DNA of 11,931 nucleotides. Source: Lachnospiraceae bacterium. Lineage in GTDB: Bacteria; Bacillota; Clostridia; Lachnospirales; Lachnospiraceae. Location of the stretch: contig DNJW01000139.1 in assembly GCA_003488965.1 (NCBI GenBank), forward strand, positions 1 to 11,931, written 5' to 3'. Every line of letters starts with the position of its first letter. The stretch's first letter is position 1. Below are positions 8,225 to 11,931 of the stretch, piece after piece. The translations under genes were made by a program, and so were the position numbers. The notes under the pieces are model-generated. The model ran no database searches and was not told the DNA's origin. It saw only the letters and a program-made list of their open reading frames with translations.

Positions 8225-8398
8225 ATGCAGCTAAACAGAAACGACATAATAAAAGACGGAAGAAATATATATGGGGTATTCTGCATATTAGGCAGCGTCA
8301 TATATGTGAAGCCGGTTCCTGATGTAAACGGTACCCCCGTTTATGGACTGGGAGAGGTATTAAAATATTACCGCAAGATAGAAGTCATGGGGAAATAG
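8225..8398 (+). CDS. Unrecognised 57-residue protein
   Basis: ATG 8225 is preceded by AGAGGG (8213-8218) at spacing 6, which makes it a better start than ATG 8198, which lies at the foot of a hairpin without a ribosome site. The product has a hydrophobic beta-like centre (YGVFCILGSVIYVKPV) and a charged C-terminus (KYYRKIEVMGK). It looks like a small soluble beta-alpha domain; no membrane span or family is evident. Its position after the tape measure gene and before the integrase gives no clear role. A weak promoter-like pair (TTGGCG at 8135, TAATAT at 8158, spacing 17) lies upstream but overlaps the hairpin. Confidence 0.5.
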   Translation: MQLNRNDIIKDGRNIYGVFCILGSVIYVKPVPDVNGTPVYGLGEVLKYYRKIEVMGK

Positions 8399-8468
8399 GA
8401 ATGTGGCGGTTTAAAAACCATTTATAAAATATGATACTGAAATGCAACTGCAAACAAAATGCCGATGC

Positions 8469-8501
8469 GGACATGGTTGTCAAAAGCGGCAACCCATGTC
8501 C
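8469..8501 (+). repeat. Inverted repeat / hairpin upstream of the integrase
   Basis: GGACATGGTTG (8469-8479) pairs with CAACCCATGTCC (8490-8501), eleven pairs with one bulged C, around a ten-base loop. No T run follows. It could be an RNA structure or a binding site for a dimeric protein; the sequence alone does not decide. Confidence 0.5.
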
Positions 8502-8555
8502 CATATATTGAATAGATAATAAATAGTGAGAAAATTGAATACTGATATGATTTTA

Positions 8556-8584
8556 GGGTGCTGCAGTTGTGGAAGTACCCTTTT
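8556..8584 (+). terminator. Probable terminator ahead of the integrase
   Basis: GGGTGCT (8556-8562) pairs with AGTACCC (8574-8580), seven pairs including one G-T, with an eleven-base loop and TTTT directly after. It would insulate the integrase from transcription of the late genes upstream. The loop is long and the T run short, so strength is moderate. Confidence 0.5.
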
Positions 8585-8604
8585 GAATAAATTTTATATG
8601 AATT

Positions 8605-8622
8605 GGAGCGTGATTCATTATA
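8605..8622 (+). promoter_or_regulatory. Integrase ribosome binding site with ATT or ATA in place of ATG
   Basis: GGAG (8605-8608) is followed by ATT at 8617 (spacing 8) and ATA at 8620 (spacing 11). A TGA at 8611 closes the frame before them. The next conventional start, TTG 8641, has no ribosome site. A non-standard start would keep integrase levels low. Confidence 0.45.
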
Positions 8623-9873
8623 GCAAATACAGTAGCAGAATTGGACAGGTTACAATATGCACAGAATAGCGATATATTGCGGTTTATTATAGATAGTGGT
8701 ATGATTAATATCAACGATGTACAGAATAGCATGGAAGCTATGAAGAGAAAAGAGATATTAGAAAAGCATCCGTATAAAATATGGAAGGGAAAGGATGGTA
8801 AGTGGTATACATATCTGCCAGATGATAAAAAGGGAAGAGTGCTAAAGAAGAAATCCACAAGAGAAGCGATTGAAAAAGATGTTATTGCATATCTTAAAAC
8901 AGAGTTGGAGAATCCCACCATAACAGAAGTGTTCAACGAATGGAACGATCGGCGATTAGAACTTAAAAAAATATCCAGTGCTACACATTTGAGAAATAAG
9001 CAGTTGTATAATAGGCACTACGAAGAATTTGGAAAGCATAGGATAAAAAACATAACAACGCGTGAAGTATGTGATTTTCTTGAAGAACAGATACCAAAGT
9101 TCCAATTGTCTGCAAAAGGGTTTTCCAATTTGAAAACGTTGACAAAAGGCTTCCTTAAAAGGGCAAAGCGGTTAGAACTAATTGATTTCAGAATCGAAGA
9201 AATACTTGCAGAGATAGATTATTCAGAAATTGAATTTAATAAAAACAGGAAACCAGAATCTTTACAGGTATTTACTGATTCCGAGATGGACAGAATTTTT
9301 GAATATGCCAGATACAACATGGACATTGAAAATCTTGGCATAATTCTTATGTTTGTGACAGGAATGCGAGTGGGCGAGCTTGTGACACTGAAATGGGGAG
9401 ATGTTGGGGATGGTGGTTCTTATGTGTCCATAAGGCGTACCGAAACAAGATATCGCGATAAAGAAAGCGGGAAGCTAACATATTCTGTCAAAGACAGTCC
9501 TAAAACAGAAGCGGGAATAAGAGATGTAGTAATTCCAAAAGATTATCTCTGGGTGCTTGCCAGAATGAAAAGAATAAATCCATTTACTGAATTTATTTTT
9601 GAAAAGAATGGAGAGAGGTTACACACAGAACAAATACGGAAAAGGCTATACCGCATATGCCGGAATATTGATATTAAACAAAGAGGAACACATGCTATAC
9701 GAAAAACTTACGGAAGCATATTGTTGGATAATAATATTGATCAGAAATTGATTATCGGACAAATGGGGCATACTGATATTGCAACAACAGAAACTTTTTA
9801 TCATAAAAACCGTAGGACTAATGAAGAAAAGTCTGATATATTGAGTGGGATTCCACAGCTTAAAGTCTTGTGA
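8617..9873 (+). CDS. int: Tyrosine-family site-specific integrase
   Basis: It catalyses integration, and with an excision factor the reversal, at the tRNA site just downstream. Counting from TTG 8641 (410 aa), the short N-terminal helical region is followed by an AP2-like arm-binding domain at about 45-75 (KIWKGKDGKWYTYLP), a SAM-like core-binding domain at about 90-175, and the catalytic domain from about 205. The catalytic set is complete: R243 (TGMRVGEL), likely K288, H351 and R354 (HAIR), H377 (GH) and nucleophile Y387 (FYHK). The start is placed at ATT 8617, which adds eight residues, because GGAG lies eight bases upstream and the TTG has no ribosome site; this choice is uncertain. The gene reads toward the attachment site and ends eight bases before a set of repeats that resemble arm-type binding sites. 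Confidence 0.92.
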   Translation: MIANTVAELDRLQYAQNSDILRFIIDSGMININDVQNSMEAMKRKEILEKHPYKIWKGKDGKWYTYLPDDKKGRVLKKKSTREAIEKDVIAYLKTELENPTITEVFNEWNDRRLELKKISSATHLRNKQLYNRHYEEFGKHRIKNITTREVCDFLEEQIPKFQLSAKGFSNLKTLTKGFLKRAKRLELIDFRIEEILAEIDYSEIEFNKNRKPESLQVFTDSEMDRIFEYARYNMDIENLGIILMFVTGMRVGELVTLKWGDVGDGGSYVSIRRTETRYRDKESGKLTYSVKDSPKTEAGIRDVVIPKDYLWVLARMKRINPFTEFIFEKNGERLHTEQIRKRLYRICRNIDIKQRGTHAIRKTYGSILLDNNIDQKLIIGQMGHTDIATTETFYHKNRRTNEEKSDILSGIPQLKVL

Positions 9874-9880
9874 AAAAGAG

Positions 9881-9910
9881 TAATCAGAAAATAATCAAAG
9901 GTAATCAAAG
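9881..9910 (+). repeat. Three TAATCA direct repeats, likely integrase arm-type sites
   Basis: TAATCA occurs at 9881, 9892 and 9902, in successive near-decamers ending in ATAATCAAAG and GTAATCAAAG. The spacing of 10-11 bases is one helical turn. Such short direct repeats between integrase and crossover site are where the N-terminal domain of lambda-type and Tn916-type integrases binds. The role here is inferred from position and spacing. Confidence 0.55.
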
Positions 9911-9958
9911 AAATTTTGGAGAAATGCCGTATTTACAAGGAAAAACTGGCATTTTGCC

Positions 9959-9983
9959 GCGGGTTCGAGTCCCGTCTCGCGCT
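9959..9983 (+). tRNA. Displaced 3' end of a tRNA gene, putative attachment site (attR)
   Basis: GCGGG (9959-9963), loop TTCGAGT (9964-9970) and CCCGT (9971-9975) make a proper T arm. CTCGCGC (9976-9982) would be the 3' acceptor strand, with T9983 as discriminator base. CCA is not encoded. The 5' acceptor, D arm and anticodon arm are not present upstream, where the integrase gene ends. The fragment is therefore what remains of the original host tRNA after an element carrying its own 3' copy inserted. The crossover lies in or near this stretch. The amino acid type cannot be assigned from this part alone. Confidence 0.75.
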
Positions 9984-9996
9984 CTTTTTAAAAGTG

Positions 9997-10030
9997 CGGA
10001 AACGTTGATAAATACAGCGTTTCCGTTTTT
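9997..10030 (+). terminator. Intrinsic terminator after the tRNA fragment
   Basis: CGGAAACG (9997-10004) pairs perfectly with CGTTTCCG (10018-10025) around a 13-base loop and is followed by TTTTT (10026-10030). It is probably the original terminator of the host tRNA transcript and now also serves the integrase. Confidence 0.75.
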
Positions 10031-10046
10031 CTTTGTGTCTGCAAAT

Positions 10047-10066
10047 TTGAAGACAGTTGAAGACAG
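10047..10066 (+). repeat. Perfect tandem decamer
   Basis: TTGAAGACAG is repeated exactly at 10047-10056 and 10057-10066. It lies on the host side of the attachment site between two terminators. No coding role is apparent. It may be a protein-binding site or a replication-slippage duplication. Confidence 0.5.
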
Positions 10067-10118
10067 CCTATAAAGCCTTTGATATGAGGTTATATGTCTC
10101 TGATTCTGTAAGCAGTAA

Positions 10119-10142
10119 CAAAAACCACCCTTGCGGGCGGCT
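10119..10142 (-). terminator. Intrinsic terminator of the kinase gene
   Basis: Read on the minus strand, CCGCCC and GGGTGG pair (one G-T) around a GCAA tetraloop, followed by TTTTTG. It starts about 40 bases after the kinase stop codon. On the plus strand the stem has an A-C mismatch and a poorer tail, so it mainly serves the minus strand. Confidence 0.75.
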
Positions 10143-10182
10143 TTTCCTTATATATGTCTGCCATATCATGTCCCTTTCACAG

Positions 10183-11931
10183 TTATTGAGTATAAATAAT
10201 TTCGAAGGACGGTTCCCCGTAAATAGAAATCAAATTCTCCATCTCTTCCCTGCTGCTTACATTTATTTCTACCGACGCCAAATTAGGCATGGTAAATAAA
10301 GGGTTCAAATCCTCAATGGTACATCCTGTCATGTTCAAATAAACAATATCTTCTCGTCCTTCCAGCGCTGAAATATTCTTGATTTCCGACCAGCGGATAA
10401 ACAACCGTTCCACATGGGAAACATTCTTAAGGCACTCCAAATCTGTCTGGTTAGATGCCCCCATGCACAATTCCGATACATAGAGATTGTTCAGATATTG
10501 ATAGGCATCGGAATTATTGCGGATATCAAGCCTTTCCATATATGTTAAATTGCTTATTGGGCTTCCGTCATAACTGCCTGTTTCACTAAGATTCAGAAGC
10601 TTAAGAGACGGCCATGTACTCACCGCCTGAATATCGTTTAAGTTGTTGCCCATGAAATTAACATCTATAAGAGTTTCCTTGTTTGCCAGAGGATCCATGG
10701 TTTCAATATCATTATCGCATAAAATCACCTTTTCCAGATTTTTTAGATTTTTTATCGGAGATATATCATGAATATGATTCGCACCTATTAATATTTTTTT
10801 AAGGTTCGGCATTTTTTTCAAATCGGACAATTCTGTTATCGGGCCAAACACCCTGTCTTCCCTTGCCACTGCATACCATTTTCCGCCTTCCGAATAATAC
10901 TCATCCTCTGAGGCGTATACATTTTCCCTTTGTATACATATTTCCTCGACCTTATCCAAATCTTCATAAGTAATCATGCCATTGGGTTTATCCAGCTCTA
11001 CCCGCACAGCCTTTTCAATGAGAGGTTCCTGAAAGATGACTTCTTCTTCCTGAAGAAACGCCTTTCGGACTGTTACCCCTGCTGCCACCGCAGCTGCAAC
11101 GGCTGCAAAGAACAGCAAAAAGGCAATCATAATTTTCCGCATATGCAATGCGTATTTTCTTGTTGCTTTGTTTAGGGCGCTAATTAACCCGCTATCGTTG
11201 CGGTAACGCTGATTCGGCGAAAATCTGCAGCACTTAGCAGCTACCTTTTCCAGCTTGGTAGAAGGGTTTGCTATGGGTTCTACTTTTCCGGTAAGCATCC
11301 ATGATAATACGATGCCAAAAGAATAAATATCAGAGCAGACGTCCGTTTGCATAAATCCGAACTGTTCCGGAGGGGCAAATCCTTCCGTTCCATAACAAAA
11401 AGTATCGGATGCAGCCTTATCTTTAGAAACGCGGCTTATGCCAAAATCAATCAGCGCAACACTGCCGTCCTCTTTGATAATAATATTGGAGGGCTTAATG
11501 TCCCGGTGGATAATAGGCGGCTTTGAATCATGAAGACTTTTCATGGTAGTTGCCAGTCCTATGGCTATATCTTCAATAAGCCCCGTTGTTATATGCGTAT
11601 TTATCATGTATTCATCCAGCGGTATGCCTTCTATATATTCCCTGCAGATACATCTATATTCCTGGTTTTTGTATTCCCCCTCAAAAGAAGGCAGCACATT
11701 GCTTCCGATGTTTTTAAGCTCCTCAGCTTCTTTCTGGCTGAAAAAGAAGCTTTGCTTTGCATAGCATTTGGCTACTGCTTTTTTTCCCGTGTCTCTTTCT
11801 TTCATAAGCAAAGTTTCACAATCTTCTGTATGTTTCAGACATTTTAGTATTGTATATTTTTCTACCAATTCCCGAGGAAAATTTTTTTCGTAGCAATATT
11901 CATCATAATATGATTGAAATTCATCCTTAAA
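10183..11931 (-). CDS. Membrane Ser/Thr protein kinase with extracytoplasmic leucine-rich repeats (N-terminus beyond window)
   Basis: This is a Hanks-type kinase, numbered here from TTG 11868. That codon has no ribosome site, and the frame stays open for 21 more codons to the window edge, so the gene is 5'-partial. Kinase motifs: AVAK with K34; HRDIKPSN with D123; DFG at 141-143; the APE-like APPEQ at 165-169; DIYSFG at 180-185. The usual GxGxxG nucleotide loop is not recognisable before K34. A single membrane span lies at about 246-267 after a basic KIMIAF entry. The C-terminal half (about 345-545) has roughly eight leucine-rich repeats of about 22 residues, of the type LKNLEKVILCDNDIETMDP, like SDS22 or internalin repeats. 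The kinase would sit in the cytoplasm and the repeats outside, so sensing of a wall or surface ligand is likely. It is a host gene, convergent with the integrase. Confidence 0.9.
   Translation of the reverse strand, partial: FKDEFQSYYDEYCYEKNFPRELVEKYTILKCLKHTEDCETLLMKERDTGKKAVAKCYAKQSFFFSQKEAEELKNIGSNVLPSFEGEYKNQEYRCICREYIEGIPLDEYMINTHITTGLIEDIAIGLATTMKSLHDSKPPIIHRDIKPSNIIIKEDGSVALIDFGISRVSKDKAASDTFCYGTEGFAPPEQFGFMQTDVCSDIYSFGIVLSWMLTGKVEPIANPSTKLEKVAAKCCRFSPNQRYRNDSGLISALNKATRKYALHMRKIMIAFLLFFAAVAAAVAAGVTVRKAFLQEEEVIFQEPLIEKAVRVELDKPNGMITYEDLDKVEEICIQRENVYASEDEYYSEGGKWYAVAREDRVFGPITELSDLKKMPNLKKILIGANHIHDISPIKNLKNLEKVILCDNDIETMDPLANKETLIDVNFMGNNLNDIQAVSTWPSLKLLNLSETGSYDGSPISNLTYMERLDIRNNSDAYQYLNNLYVSELCMGASNQTDLECLKNVSHVERLFIRWSEIKNISALEGREDIVYLNMTGCTIEDLNPLFTMPNLASVEINVSSREEMENLISIYGEPSFEIIYTQ

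Larger units (their letters stand above)
8399..8616 (+). other. Structured non-coding stretch between small gene and integrase
   Basis: These 218 bases hold the imperfect palindrome GGTTTAAAAACC (8408-8419), a long hairpin at 8469-8501, and a terminator-like hairpin at 8556-8584. A 26-codon frame (8431-8511) begins with ATG and contains KCNCK and NPCP cysteine motifs. It has no ribosome binding site and is not called as a gene. No convincing promoter for the integrase was found. Confidence 0.45.
1..9984. mobile_element. Right part of an integrated phage or phage-derived element
   Basis: The stretch carries a giant tail tape measure gene, small accessory genes and a tyrosine integrase. It ends in the 3' portion of a tRNA gene with no matching 5' half beside it, which is the usual signature of integration into a tRNA gene. 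All genes of the element read left to right, and the convergent host kinase gene begins just beyond. The left boundary and the reconstituted tRNA must lie outside the window. No capsid, portal, terminase, distal tail, fibre or lysis gene is visible here. The element therefore either has its structural genes to the left in an unusual order or is reduced. The phage origin is well supported; whether it is active is not known. Confidence 0.8.

Noticed and set aside
7906..8301. Minus-strand 131-codon frame across the tape measure 3' end
   Set aside because: It overlaps the conserved tape measure C-terminus, the hairpin and the 57-residue gene, and no ribosome site or motif was seen.
9870..10073. 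67-codon frame overlapping the integrase stop
   Set aside because: It runs through the arm-type repeats, the tRNA fragment and a terminator; it has no ribosome site and no protein-like composition.
11530..11847. Plus-strand frames opposite the kinase domain
   Set aside because: The minus strand encodes a clear kinase here with all catalytic motifs, so these are antisense shadows.
1..11931. CRISPR array, retron, diversity-generating retroelement or insertion sequence
   Set aside because: No regularly spaced long repeats, reverse transcriptase, template/variable repeat pair or transposase frame was seen.

Overview
The window looks like the right-hand end of an integrated phage or phage-derived element joined to host chromosome, in a low-to-moderate GC Gram-positive. 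It is most likely a Clostridia member, probably Lachnospiraceae. That placement is inferred from the strong AGGAGG-type ribosome binding sites, the style of the tape measure protein and integrase, and the Hanks kinase with leucine-rich repeats. No database search could be run.

Layout. Positions 1-880 hold two small genes: a helix-turn-helix protein (89-280) and an unrecognised acidic protein (485-880, possibly starting at 449). An unusually A-rich, G-poor gap separates them. Positions 891-1595 form a self-contained unit: a weak terminator, a near-consensus promoter (925-953), a gene for a protein with three zinc-ribbon-like cysteine clusters (990-1538), and a good intrinsic terminator (1570-1595). 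This is the classical 'moron' arrangement of an extra cargo gene dropped into a phage late operon. A giant, intact tail tape measure gene follows (1621-8133, 2170 aa). Next come a strong hairpin, a 57-residue protein of unknown function (8225-8398) and a structured non-coding stretch. A tyrosine integrase (about 8617-9873) reads toward a displaced 3' end of a tRNA gene (9959-9983), taken here as the attachment site bordering host DNA. Three TAATCA repeats between integrase and tRNA fragment look like integrase arm-type sites.

Right of the attachment site are the probable tRNA terminator, a tandem decamer, a minus-strand terminator, and a convergent host gene. That gene encodes a Ser/Thr kinase with one membrane span and an extracytoplasmic leucine-rich repeat domain. 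It runs off the right edge of the window, so its N-terminus is missing.

The most unusual features are these. (1) The tape measure gene lies directly beside the integrase with no distal tail, tail-fibre, holin or lysin genes between them, so this is either a deleted prophage or a reduced, tape-measure-bearing element. (2) The zinc-ribbon gene has its own promoter and terminator. (3) Two or three genes of the element have strong Shine-Dalgarno sequences but no ATG, GTG or TTG at the expected distance; ATT, ACG or ATA sits there instead.
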